Positions 34,869-43,884 of a stretch of 64,000 bases of DNA are shown here, in pieces. Source of the DNA: Terrihalobacillus insolitus (GTDB lineage Bacteria > Bacillota > Bacilli > Bacillales > Amphibacillaceae). Position 1 is the stretch's first letter; every line of letters starts with the position of its first letter. The notes under the pieces were generated by a model. That model saw only the letters and a list, made by a program, of their open reading frames with translations, had not been told where the DNA came from and ran no database searches. The DNA lies in NCBI RefSeq assembly GCF_028416575.1, contig NZ_JAMQKB010000001.1, forward strand, positions 617,276-681,275, read 5' to 3'. A program made the translations under genes and the position numbers.

Positions 34869-35805
34869 TCTTAAGATCCTCCAAATTATCAAAAAACAAT
34901 GGTGTCCCACCCGTATGAATAAATAGAATCCTTTTATCCGTAATATTATTCTTTTTAATATACTCTTTCATACCCCAAAAGGCCTTACCAGTGTATGTTG
35001 TATCTAATGGGATACCATCATTTATTAAAACTTCATTAATTGTCTGTAGTACTTTATTATTATAAGAACCGTAACCTTCAAGTATATAATCATCTATAAA
35101 CTTTATTTCTTCAGTAGCTATTGACTTCTTTTTATGCAAATTCATTAAATAACTATTTACGCTATCTAAAATAACTTGCCGACCATAAGGATTTTTACGC
35201 GCATTACTTATTCCAACAATTTCTCTTTCATCAGCGTTTAATAATTTTCCACATACAAGTCCAGCTTGTGTGGTTCCAGTACCAGACGTATGAAAAATAT
35301 AATCAAAATGAATGCCAAATGAGTTTTCGTAACCCAATATCTCATGATAGGCATTAACATAAGCATGTGTCCCTATATCACCATGACCCCCACCTTGAAT
35401 AAAATAGGGGTTATATCCTTGTATTTTTAGTTCATCCAATTTTCTTTTTATAGTAATACCTACTTCAGAAACTGGACATAGCGTAACGATAGAACCGAAC
35501 AGTTCAACCAGTTTACTATTTGCTGTTGATTGATTAGATCCACTAGGTGAAATTATATGACAAGGGATACCTTTTGCCGCTGCGATATTTGCTATAATCC
35601 TACAATGATTTGAACTACTACTCCCATAAGTTACAATGGAATCAAATTTTCCCTTTATCAGGTCTTCAAAGAAAAGAACTGCTTTTCTCGCTTTATTCCC
35701 TCCAAAAGAAATTGGAATAAGATCATCACGTTTTATATAAAATGTGTTATTATTTAGACTTTCTGTCATCTTATGAATTGGTGAAGCTTCGAAATGATTA
35801 GTCAT
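34858..35805 (-). CDS. PLP-dependent enzyme, D-cysteine desulfhydrase/ACC-deaminase family
   Basis: 315 residues of fold-type II. FYIKRDDLIPISFGGNKARK carries the PLP lysine near residue 38. YGSSSSNHCRIIANIAAAKG and a late HTGGTPLFFDN phosphate-binding or closing loop are typical of the DcyD/ACC-deaminase family. In a capsule locus such an enzyme is unusual; it may racemise or deaminate an amino acid used by the neighbouring ATP-grasp ligase (inference). Confidence 0.8.
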   Translation of the reverse strand: MTNHFEASPIHKMTESLNNNTFYIKRDDLIPISFGGNKARKAVLFFEDLIKGKFDSIVTYGSSSSNHCRIIANIAAAKGIPCHIISPSGSNQSTANSKLVELFGSIVTLCPVSEVGITIKRKLDELKIQGYNPYFIQGGGHGDIGTHAYVNAYHEILGYENSFGIHFDYIFHTSGTGTTQAGLVCGKLLNADEREIVGISNARKNPYGRQVILDSVNSYLMNLHKKKSIATEEIKFIDDYILEGYGSYNNKVLQTINEVLINDGIPLDTTYTGKAFWGMKEYIKKNNITDKRILFIHTGGTPLFFDNLEDLKNER

Positions 35806-35856
35806 TTTATATCTTCCTTAATTCCAATTGATTTTTCCTATCAATCTTTGTATTAG

Positions 35857-36609
35857 TTATTGCTTTTCTGATGAACCATAACTTACACGCAGATAGATCT
35901 TCTTTCCTTCCACTTCTGTGTATGCAGGTTCATGATATGGGGAATCGAAAGCTCTTACTATATTCATACTATTTTTAAGGTTTTCTAAACCAATTGATTT
36001 TTTCTCTAATGTACTCTTTGCATAATAAGTACCAAAACTATGGCCAGACTGGATTAAATCTTCCTGTGGAATCCTCTTGTTAGTATCATTTACTATATCT
36101 TGTATATTCTCTCTTAAAACATCATAACAAAGTTGCTCACTTTTTTTGTAAAGAGTAAACCCAGTATCGTCTTCGGTTATCTTTACTTTTTTAATAGCTA
36201 CTACATCACCAACATCTACACCCTTTGAAATGTAATGTAAAGTAACTCCATACTCCTCTTCATTATTAATAAGAGCATTTATGTTGCAGTAAGATCCTCT
36301 ATACTCAGGTAGAATACCACCGTGCGTATTAAAAATCCCTTGTTTAAAAGAATAGATTACTTTTTCAGGTATAATCTTGTCATACCTAACAGAAAAACCA
36401 ATATCAGGTGAAAGATCCTCAACCTCATCGAAAGTTAATATTGGTATATTATTACTCTCGCAATAGGAATAAACTGATTCATCTTCTCTCCAACCAGATA
36501 TTATTGGACTACAACAAACGCCTAGTAACTCAATATCTTGTCCAGTCACAATTTCCTCTAAGCATTTTCTTGCCAAGCCAATTGAACCAAAGAATACAAC
36601 CCTCTTCAT
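35857..36609 (-). CDS. Formyltransferase (N10-formyl-THF dependent, sugar N-formyltransferase-like)
   Basis: 250 residues. The catalytic core has GIFNTHGGILPEYRGSYCNI (Asn and His of the N-H-D triad) and YISKGVDVGDVVAIKKV (Asp). This identifies the formyltransferase family of ArnA-N, VioF and methionyl-tRNA formyltransferase. It has the short, single-domain form typical of sugar N-formyltransferases. It lies 11 bp after the initiating transferase gene, and the aminotransferase upstream would supply the 4-amino sugar substrate. Confidence 0.85.
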   Translation of the reverse strand: MKRVVFFGSIGLARKCLEEIVTGQDIELLGVCCSPIISGWREDESVYSYCESNNIPILTFDEVEDLSPDIGFSVRYDKIIPEKVIYSFKQGIFNTHGGILPEYRGSYCNINALINNEEEYGVTLHYISKGVDVGDVVAIKKVKITEDDTGFTLYKKSEQLCYDVLRENIQDIVNDTNKRIPQEDLIQSGHSFGTYYAKSTLEKKSIGLENLKNSMNIVRAFDSPYHEPAYTEVEGKKIYLRVSYGSSEKQ

Positions 36610-36620
36610 AAGCTCACCTC

Positions 36621-37244
36621 TTATACCTTTCTACTGTTTTTGTTCTCCGCTTGTATATAAATACTTTCACTTTTAAATAGCTTCTGCAGTGTCTTAAAAA
36701 GAATCTTAATGTCTAACCAAATATTAAACTTTTCAATATACTCAACATCAATCGGAATTCTTTCATCCCATGATACAGAATTTCTAACGGTAACCTGTGT
36801 TAATCCGGTCATACCTGGTTTCATTACGAAACGTTTTCGCTGAAAATCGCTATAACCCTCATATTTATATGGATGATGTGGTACAGGAGGTCTCGGACCA
36901 ACCAAACTCATATCTCCAGTAACAACATTCCAGAGTTGGGGTAGTTCGTCCAAGCTTGTGGCACGAAGTACTTTACCGATTTTTGTAATTCGGTTATCAC
37001 TCTCAGTTTTAACAAACAAACCTGAGCCGATTTTTTCAGCATTAACAACCATTGTTCTAAATTTTAATATTTTAAAGACTCTACCATTCTTTCCAAGTCG
37101 TTCTTGTTTAAAAAACACAGGGCCCTTTGATGTCAATTTAATAGAAAGTGCTATAATGACTAGAATTGGGGAAATAATTATTACACCTATTAAACTTCCA
37201 AATAAATCAATCATCCGTTTGATTAATAAATTTAATACTCGCAT
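36621..37244 (-). CDS. Initiating phosphoglycosyl transferase (EpsL/PglC-like)
   Basis: 207 residues of the monotopic bacterial sugar transferase family. An N-terminal re-entrant membrane helix (LFGSLIGVIIISPILVIIAL) is followed by GPVFFKQERLGKNGRVFKIL, KFRTM, the catalytic Asp-Glu pair in SLDELPQLWNVVTGDMSLVG, and GPRPP. It transfers a sugar-1-phosphate to undecaprenyl phosphate to start each repeat unit. It is 3 bp from the aminotransferase gene. Confidence 0.92.
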   Translation of the reverse strand: MRVLNLLIKRMIDLFGSLIGVIIISPILVIIALSIKLTSKGPVFFKQERLGKNGRVFKILKFRTMVVNAEKIGSGLFVKTESDNRITKIGKVLRATSLDELPQLWNVVTGDMSLVGPRPPVPHHPYKYEGYSDFQRKRFVMKPGMTGLTQVTVRNSVSWDERIPIDVEYIEKFNIWLDIKILFKTLQKLFKSESIYIQAENKNSRKV

Positions 37245-37247
37245 TGT

Positions 37248-38375
37248 TTATCTCCACAACTCCTTAATAATCTTAACGACTCTTTCCAAATCCTCATCCG
37301 TCATCTTCGTATCAGACGGCAAACATACACCATTCTCAAACAATTTTTCCGATACACTTTCACCAACAAAATCATATTTCTCAAAGAAAGGCTGCAAATG
37401 CATCGGTTTCCAAACCGGTCTTGACTCGATATTCTCAGCTTCCAATGCATCAAATATATCAATAGGTCTCACTTTACCAGACAATGTTATCGAGCTTAAC
37501 CAATAATTCGGTTCATCCCATTCATTGCTAGGCATGAATTCAATGCCTTCAAGCCCACCAAGCTCTCTTTTATAAAACTCAAAAATGTAATTCTTCTTGG
37601 CAACTCTTTGATTTAACACTTTAAGCTGCCCTCTACCAATCCCAGCTACAACATTACTCATCCGATAATTAAATCCTAATTCACTATGTTGATAATGTCT
37701 TGCTTGATCTCGGGATTGAGTGGCCCAAAATCTTGCCTTAGCAATTCTTTCTTCATTATTAGAAACAAGCATTCCACCCCCGGAAGTTGTGATGATCTTG
37801 TTTCCATTAAAAGAGAAGATGCCATAGTCACCGAAAGTTCCAGTATGCTTACCTTTATAGTAAGTACCTAGAGACTCAGCAGCATCTTCTATAACCGCTA
37901 CGTTATGTTTCTTACAAATCTCCATAATTTTGTCCATATCTGCAGACAAACCATATAGGTGAACGACCAGTACTGCCTTTACTTCTGGATACTTTTCAAA
38001 AGCTTCTTCTAATGCTCTTGGGCTCATATTCCAAGTTTCGTAATCACTATCGATAAATACAGGAATAGCATTTTGGTAGATGATTGGATTTGTAGTAGCA
38101 GAGAAAGTAAGAGTTGGACAGAATACAATATCCCCTTCTCCAACTCCTGCCGCTTTAAGCGCTAGATGAATAGCAGCTGTTCCTGAAGACAGTGCTGCAG
38201 CAGCTTTAGAACCAACCTTCTCAGCAAGCTCTCTTTCAAATCCATTTACATTTTCACCAAGGGGAGCAATCCAGTTTGTATCAAAAGCTTCCTTAACATA
38301 TTGCATTTCATAACCTTCATCACTCATATGTGGTGAAGAGAGGAATATTCTTTCTTTCACTTTTGTCGATTCCAT
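37248..38375 (-). CDS. DegT/DnrJ/EryC1/StrS sugar aminotransferase (EpsN/PglE-like)
   Basis: 375 residues, PLP fold type I. The internal-aldimine lysine is in IFSFNGNKIITTSGGGML near 192; FCPTLTFSATTNPIIYQNAI and VIEDAAESLGTYYKGKHTG are family motifs. It converts the 4-keto product of the PglF/EpsC-type dehydratase (40553) to a UDP-4-amino-4,6-dideoxy sugar. It lies downstream of the second EAR-like leader and starts the second half of the operon. Confidence 0.92.
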   Translation of the reverse strand: MESTKVKERIFLSSPHMSDEGYEMQYVKEAFDTNWIAPLGENVNGFERELAEKVGSKAAAALSSGTAAIHLALKAAGVGEGDIVFCPTLTFSATTNPIIYQNAIPVFIDSDYETWNMSPRALEEAFEKYPEVKAVLVVHLYGLSADMDKIMEICKKHNVAVIEDAAESLGTYYKGKHTGTFGDYGIFSFNGNKIITTSGGGMLVSNNEERIAKARFWATQSRDQARHYQHSELGFNYRMSNVVAGIGRGQLKVLNQRVAKKNYIFEFYKRELGGLEGIEFMPSNEWDEPNYWLSSITLSGKVRPIDIFDALEAENIESRPVWKPMHLQPFFEKYDFVGESVSEKLFENGVCLPSDTKMTDEDLERVVKIIKELWR

Positions 38376-38740
38376 TTTCTAGACTTCCTTCCCTAGTTAA
38401 GTTAATATTTTAGTAGATTAGGACTTATTTAGAAGATCTTCCTTCTAACCAACTACTAACCCACTAAAATTGTTATCTACTACTGATAGCCACCTCGTAA
38501 TATCTATTCAATCTACCAAGCAAATACGAAATAGACATTCACTCCATAATCACTAAAAACCGAGTTTCTTCCTATTATATATACCATTCAATCAATCTAT
38601 AAATCTCACTAAAAACGCCTAAAACCCTTATCCCGCAAGGTTTCTAGCACCTTATCTGATTACGATAGTCACTCCCCCACCATAATTCAATCAGCTACTA
38701 TCAAACAGACTAGTAGCTAATATTTTAAACCATTCCAAAT
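38376..38740. other. Leader between the second EAR-like RNA and epsN-like gene
   Basis: No gene is visible. It holds an 8-bp hairpin (AGCTACTA at 38693-38700 with TAGTAGCT at 38711-38718) directly after the EAR-like element; the rest shows nothing recognisable. Confidence 0.5.
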
Positions 38741-38847
38741 CATCTAACCCCACCGCACTCCACACTACTGACAACAAGTGTCTAAGGTCTCTCAACCCAC
38801 AGAATAACCGAGAGCCTCCAATGTTAATGGTACAGGAGACAGTACCG
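38741..38847 (-). ncRNA. EAR (epsC)-like antitermination RNA, copy 2
   Basis: The minus strand shares a long pattern with the copy at 42623-42740: TGGAG-C-CTCG, CTGTGGGT-GAG, ACCTTAGACA-TT-TTGTCA, then TAGTG-GG and GGTTAGATG. The EAR/epsC RNA of Bacillales lies in exopolysaccharide operons and promotes processive antitermination. The position, strand and conservation between two copies support an RNA structure. The match to the Rfam family is from memory and needs a covariance search. Confidence 0.65.
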
Positions 38848-38911
38848 TATAATAATTACAAATCACATATAACATGACTAATAATCTGACAAGTGAAGGC
38901 GATCAATCTAA

Positions 38912-39364
38912 TTAAAGAAACGGAACAACTTCTTCCTCATTCTCATTACTACCATCCCCGTCGCTTGAATGGATACTACACTCAACCTTCCCATTCACAT
39001 AACGAATCTCACCTTTAGCAGGACATATATTTTTACCATAATCCTGCAAATATTGAACAAACATTTCATCTGTATGTTCGATACCTTCTGAAACTAAGTA
39101 TGACTCATACCATCTTTCTAACTGCACACGATTTGCACGGCAAACTTCTTGTTCAGCCTTTTCTTTAGTACCTATAACCGAAGGTACAACAATTACAACT
39201 AATATCCCTAAAATAGCAAGAACCACCATAATTTCGAGTAACGTGAAGCCTTTCGAATTAAGGTTTTTTATTCGTAAGGGATTAATCCGATCTTTAATGC
39301 TATGTGTTATGAACAATATCTTCTTTATACAAGAAATCTTGCACATAGTAGTTTCCGCCTTCAA
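38912..39364 (-). CDS. Prepilin-like protein (ComGC/type IV pilin N-terminus)
   Basis: 150 residues. SKGFTLLEIMVVLAILGILV is a textbook prepilin cleavage site (G|FTLLE) and N-terminal pilin helix, followed by a soluble domain with three Cys residues and an acidic tail. The leader before the cleavage site is long (about 38 residues), so the true start may be further in. It would need a prepilin peptidase such as ComC and a pilus assembly system, neither of which is in this window. It stands alone inside the polysaccharide operon, between galU and the second EAR-like RNA. Confidence 0.8.
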   Translation of the reverse strand: MKAETTMCKISCIKKILFITHSIKDRINPLRIKNLNSKGFTLLEIMVVLAILGILVVIVVPSVIGTKEKAEQEVCRANRVQLERWYESYLVSEGIEHTDEMFVQYLQDYGKNICPAKGEIRYVNGKVECSIHSSDGDGSNENEEEVVPFL

Positions 39365-39614
39365 TTAAATTTGTCTTTAAGACGTTTTTCTACCCCAACT
39401 AATCTGTAATTGCCAAGCTTGTTAGTGATCAGAGTCGTAGCCATAGGGATAACCTAAAAGCACATGCACTTATAAAAACAACAAAGAATTCTACACTTTC
39501 TATCCCTACAAGTAAAGGTTCGCAAGAACCCCACTATCAAACAAACTTTCCCACGCAAGCTACACTATTTCCTACCCATCACACCAACACCAACCCATAA
39601 CCTCAATCCCCACT

Positions 39615-40508
39615 TCACCTTTCCACTTTCTCCCCCAACAAACCAACAAGCATTTCCTCCACCTGTGCCCCTAACTCTTCATCCTTCAGCGCAAACTCAA
39701 TAGTAGTTCGAATAAATCCTAACTTCTCCCCGACATCATACCTCTTACCTTCAAAATCATAAGCATACACCTTCTGCACCTCATTCAACCGTTGAATCGC
39801 ATCTGTAAGCTGTATCTCTCCCCCAGCTCCAACTTCTTGTCTGTCCAAGAAATCGAAGATTGCTGGAGTAAACAAATACCTACCCATTATAGCCAAATTG
39901 GATGGTGCGGTACCCCGTTCAGGCTTTTCCACAAAATCGTTTACCTGATAACGTCTACCTTCTTGCATGCTTGGATCGACAATCCCATATCGATGTGTTT
40001 CCTCATAGGGTACCTGTTGCACACCAATAACCGACCCGCCAGTTTCTTCATATTGATTGATTAACTGTTTTAAACAAGGTGTTTCTGCTTGAACGATATC
40101 ATCACCAAGTAAAACTGCAAACGGCTCATCACCAATAAATTTACGTGCACACCAAACAGCATGCCCAAGCCCTAGTGGTTCTTTTTGTCTAATATAGTGG
40201 ATGTCCACTGCAGCTGGTTGTTTCGCTTTTTCTAGTAATTCGAACTTTTCTTTTTTGATTAAGTTATCTTCTAACTCAAAGTTGTTGTCAAAATGATCTT
40301 CAATCGCGCGCTTTCCTTTACCAGTCACAATAATTATATCCTCAATACCGGATGCTATTGCTTCTTCTACGATATATTGAATTGTCGGCTTATCTACAAT
40401 TGGCAGCATTTCTTTCGGCATTGCTTTTGTAGCTGGCAAAAATCTAGTACCTAAACCCGCAGCCGGGATAATTGCTTTTTTTACAGATTTCAAAATAATA
40501 ACCCCCAT
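39615..40508 (-). CDS. galU: UTP-glucose-1-phosphate uridylyltransferase (GalU/GtaB)
   Basis: 297 residues, very close to B. subtilis Gta[21 protein letters not shown] is the nucleotide-binding start; [34 protein letters not shown] and [10 protein letters not shown] follow. It makes UDP-glucose for Ugd and possibly for the transferases. The ATG at 40508 is the outermost start; a TTG five codons later has GGGGG at normal spacing and could be the true one. Confidence 0.95.
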   Translation of the reverse strand: MGVIILKSVKKAIIPAAGLGTRFLPATKAMPKEMLPIVDKPTIQYIVEEAIASGIEDIIIVTGKGKRAIEDHFDNNFELEDNLIKKEKFELLEKAKQPAAVDIHYIRQKEPLGLGHAVWCARKFIGDEPFAVLLGDDIVQAETPCLKQLINQYEETGGSVIGVQQVPYEETHRYGIVDPSMQEGRRYQVNDFVEKPERGTAPSNLAIMGRYLFTPAIFDFLDRQEVGAGGEIQLTDAIQRLNEVQKVYAYDFEGKRYDVGEKLGFIRTTIEFALKDEELGAQVEEMLVGLLGEKVER

Positions 40509-40552
40509 ATAGTAACCAAAACAATAACGGTATTCTATAAATGCTAATTAAA

Positions 40553-42388
40553 TTACGCTTTCTTAGCTAGCAAACGTTGCTCCATAAAAACAAGCTTCAT
40601 TAACTCATCCTTTAAAACTTCAGGTGTGAATTTATTAAATTGGTCAATCAAGGAATTTAATTCCTCTGGATCTACCTCAATCGTCCGACCAACGTAAATT
40701 TTCTCATAAACTTCACCAGGAAGAACTTCACTTTCCCCTAAGAGTTCTTCATACATTTTCTCTCCAGGTCGAATTCCAGAAAACTCAATTGATATTTCAT
40801 CCTCTTTGTAACCGGATAGTTTAATAAGATTTTTCGCCAAATCAACAATCTTGACAGGCTCGCCCATATCAAGAACAAAGATCTCTCCACCTTTTGCAAG
40901 CGTCCCTGCCTGTATTACTAAACGAGAAGCTTCCGGTATCGTCATAAAATAACGTGTCATTTCTGGATCGGTTACGGTAACTGGTCCACCTTTTTCAATT
41001 TGTTTCTTGAACAATGGAATAACACTACCACGACTACCTAGTACATTACCAAATCGAACTGCTACAAACTTTGTCTTGCTACGCTGAGATAAATCCTGAA
41101 TAACCATTTCCGCAACGCGCTTTGTTGCACCCATTACGTTGGTCGGGTTTACCGCCTTGTCTGTAGAAACAAGGACAAACGTCTTTACACCAAATGTGTC
41201 AGCAGCTTGAGCAACATTTTTTGTACCAATTACATTATTTTTAACCGCTTCGTGTGGGTTGTACTCCATTAGTGGTACGTGTTTATGTGCTGCAGCATGA
41301 TAGATAATCGTAGGTTTATGTTTTTCTACAATATCAAACATCCGTTTTCGATCTTGCACATCACCAATGATCGGAACAATTTCAATGTTAGAATCACCAC
41401 TTTTTTCACGAAGCTCCATATCAATCGTATAAATACTAAATTCTCCATGTCCTACAAGCACAATCTTCCTAGGTGAGAACCGCATAAGCTGACGACATAT
41501 TTCCGAACCAATCGAACCGCCTGCACCTGTAACCATCACGGTATGATCTGTTACATATTCCGATATCGTGTTAATATCAAGTTCTACTGGTTCCCGTCCT
41601 AATAAGTCTTCCACTTCCACACTTTTTAACTGGTTTACCGATACTTTACCTGTCATTAAATCTTCTATTTTGGGGATCATCTGTACTTTTGTATTTGTTT
41701 TATTACAGATCGATACAATGTCCGTTAATTCACCATTACGTAAAGATGGAATAGCAATTACAATATGTTCGATATGCATCTTTTCCACAACATCTGGAAT
41801 TCCTTCCACAGTACCAACAACTGGAATATTATAGATTTGCATTTTTTGTTTCGAAACATCATCATCTACAAACGCAACAGGATATAGTTCTGTACCTTGT
41901 TGTTCATTTTTTAATTGACGTGCAATCATCGCTCCAGCAGCCCCAGCCCCAACAATAAGGGTACGTTTTTGTGTGACATCCTTTGCTATGTAACGATCCC
42001 GAAAGATACGCCACACAAAACGCGATCCACCAATTAAAATGATGTGCAACATCCATGTTACAACAAGTGCACGGCGGTAAATGGAAAAATCATTTACGAG
42101 ATATTGAACCACCCCTGCTGCGACTATGGATAAGGTGACCGCTTTAACAATGGCAGTTAATTCCCCAACACTCGCATAAGCCCAAACTTTGTTGTAAAGC
42201 TTATACATCACCGCAAATAAATGATGAAAAATTAAAAGTGCAATAGCGCTAATAATGATTGCATCTAGCTGGAAAACAGGAAGAGTTGGATAGACAACCC
42301 AAGCTGCGATGAATAGGGCGGTGCTAACTATTAAGGAATCTAATAAGATTAAAAAAGTTAACCTTGTTCGATAAGCCAATTGCTTCAC
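40553..42388 (-). CDS. Membrane-bound UDP-GlcNAc 4,6-dehydratase (EpsC/PglF/CapD-like)
   Basis: 611 residues. Four N-terminal membrane helices (residues about 10-115) precede a CoA-binding-like domain (VGAGAAGAMIARQLKNE). The SDR domain then follows, with MVTGAGGSIGSEICRQLMRF near 285, YHAAAHKHVPLMEYNPHEAV, STDKAVNPTNVMGATKR and VRFGNVLGSRGSVIPLFKKQ. It converts UDP-GlcNAc to the 4-keto-6-deoxy sugar used by the aminotransferase at 37248. AGGAG near the start fits a TTG at 42379 as well as the GTG at 42388. An EAR-like RNA and a hairpin lie in the leader. Confidence 0.95.
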   Translation of the reverse strand: MKQLAYRTRLTFLILLDSLIVSTALFIAAWVVYPTLPVFQLDAIIISAIALLIFHHLFAVMYKLYNKVWAYASVGELTAIVKAVTLSIVAAGVVQYLVNDFSIYRRALVVTWMLHIILIGGSRFVWRIFRDRYIAKDVTQKRTLIVGAGAAGAMIARQLKNEQQGTELYPVAFVDDDVSKQKMQIYNIPVVGTVEGIPDVVEKMHIEHIVIAIPSLRNGELTDIVSICNKTNTKVQMIPKIEDLMTGKVSVNQLKSVEVEDLLGREPVELDINTISEYVTDHTVMVTGAGGSIGSEICRQLMRFSPRKIVLVGHGEFSIYTIDMELREKSGDSNIEIVPIIGDVQDRKRMFDIVEKHKPTIIYHAAAHKHVPLMEYNPHEAVKNNVIGTKNVAQAADTFGVKTFVLVSTDKAVNPTNVMGATKRVAEMVIQDLSQRSKTKFVAVRFGNVLGSRGSVIPLFKKQIEKGGPVTVTDPEMTRYFMTIPEASRLVIQAGTLAKGGEIFVLDMGEPVKIVDLAKNLIKLSGYKEDEISIEFSGIRPGEKMYEELLGESEVLPGEVYEKIYVGRTIEVDPEELNSLIDQFNKFTPEVLKDELMKLVFMEQRLLAKKA

Positions 42389-42541
42389 TCCTTTCCTTGT
42401 AAATATGATCTAGCTTTTTTCCGAAATGAAGGTTTGTTTTATTTCTGACAAAAATTGTATCGTTAAGATCGTCTAATTTACTAACTTTTTTGCTTACAGT
42501 CTACTCGAAATATCTACAATTTCTGCAAAACGACCAAATAA

Positions 42542-42588
42542 ATAACTAGTGAAACGATACCATCAGCTAATACCGCTTCACTAGTTAT
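42542..42588 (-). terminator. Hairpin terminator between EAR-like RNA and the dehydratase gene
   Basis: ATAACTAGTGAA (42542-42553) pairs perfectly with TTCACTAGTTAT (42577-42588), with a further CG/CG pair inside. On the minus strand TTATTTGG follows, a modest U-rich tail. A terminator placed just after an antitermination element would be read through only by modified polymerase. Confidence 0.5.
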
Positions 42589-42622
42589 CTAGAATAAATT
42601 AACTTAATTTAAAAGTTGTGGG

Positions 42623-42740
42623 CATCTAACCCACCCTCACACCCCACTAATGACAATAAATGTCTAAGGTTCGGAACAGTTGCTCCACCCACAGCGTGAT
42701 CGAGTGTCTCCATTGGTAAGGGTTAGGAGGCATCACCCTA
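42623..42740 (-). ncRNA. EAR (epsC)-like antitermination RNA, copy 1
   Basis: It lies on the minus strand in the 547-bp gap upstream of the EpsC-like gene, the same place as EAR in the B. subtilis eps operon (between epsB and epsC). Conserved blocks shared with copy 2 are GGAGACACTCG, GCTGTGGGTGGAG, CCTTAGACATTTATTGTCA, TTAGTGGGGTGTG and GGGTTAGATG. TAGACA/TGTC-type pairing supports folding. From 42741 to 42935 nothing else is recognised. Confidence 0.7.
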
Positions 42741-42935
42741 AAGAAAAAATACGTTTTTACTGAAGCCAGAGGTAGGAAGTCAGAAATAGGCATAGTTTGT
42801 CACTGCTAAGCACTTGCTGGATTCTGTTGTATCGGACAAAATCCAACAACGGGAAGCGGTACAGCAAATTAATTCTGCAATACTGATAAGATTCATACTA
42901 GAGGTCAAAACATCACGAAATCAAGACAAATCCAC

Positions 42936-43703
42936 CTAAAACAGCCCCAGAATCTTCCTCCGCTTCACTCGTTCGGGAACATCGCCAACGACCGCTTCAC
43001 CATCCAACAAAAACTGAGCATTTTCCATAAAAAAGTACACCATTTCATTCCCATAGGTGTCTCCAATAAATTGGTTTGCTTCCTGCATTGTAAATCCGCG
43101 TGTTGTCGTGTTGTGTGCGTCAGACGCGACAAAATGTGTTAGATTTGATTCGATTAATTGCTGGCTAAATCGCTGGATTTTTTTACCGAATTTACCGATG
43201 ACACTAGCCGCTGTAATCTGGGTTAGCGTACCATTTTTCACAAACTCATACAATTGATCTGGGTTTTCTATCAGTTCTGCGTTTCTTTCAGGGTGAACGA
43301 TAATAGGTTTATAACCTTCTACTTGTAAATCAAAGAGTAATTGTCGTGTATAACGGGGGACATGTCCAGAAGGCAATTCGATGAACAGGTAGCCGCTTGT
43401 TTCGTTAAGAGGCAATACATGTCCCTGTTGTATATCGGTAATCATGTCGCCATTTATACGTGTTTCTTGTCCTGGTAGGATCGTAAGTGGAACGTCTTCT
43501 TCTTGTAACCTTTCATTTAAATAGTGTACATTTTCGACAATGTCTAGCTTTACGTTCGTATATCTACCATTTCGATGGTGGGGAGTTGCAACAATTGTAT
43601 GTATCCCCTGAGAGACAGCTGTTTTCGCCATCGCTATACTCTCTTCCATATGTTTGGCTCCATCGTCTAAAGCCGGCAATATATGACAATGAATATCGAT
43701 CAC
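42936..43703 (-). CDS. PHP-family tyrosine phosphatase (YwqE/CapC-like), intact site
   Basis: 255 residues. It has the metal-binding motifs of YwqE/CpsB: IDIHCHILPALDDGAKHMEE at the start, VATPHHRNGRY, IVHPERNAELI and ASDAHNTTTRG near the end. It removes phosphate from the tyrosine kinase and its substrates such as UDP-sugar dehydrogenases and so sets polymer output. The start is a GTG after AGGATGTGAGCAT. It lies downstream of a related paralogue. Confidence 0.92.
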   Translation of the reverse strand: MIDIHCHILPALDDGAKHMEESIAMAKTAVSQGIHTIVATPHHRNGRYTNVKLDIVENVHYLNERLQEEDVPLTILPGQETRINGDMITDIQQGHVLPLNETSGYLFIELPSGHVPRYTRQLLFDLQVEGYKPIIVHPERNAELIENPDQLYEFVKNGTLTQITAASVIGKFGKKIQRFSQQLIESNLTHFVASDAHNTTTRGFTMQEANQFIGDTYGNEMVYFFMENAQFLLDGEAVVGDVPERVKRRKILGLF

Positions 43704-43884
43704 ATGCTCACATCCTACTAAACTGTTATCCTACTAAGTACATTAATGTAACCTTATTATAACAGTAGGTGGAACTAAAAAAAACAGTAAAAAATGTCGA
43801 ATCATGTCATATTAAGGTAAAAAACATAGACTATATGACTAAAAACGCTTGCATATGTGTCTATTCTCCTATTTTCTCGAAAAT

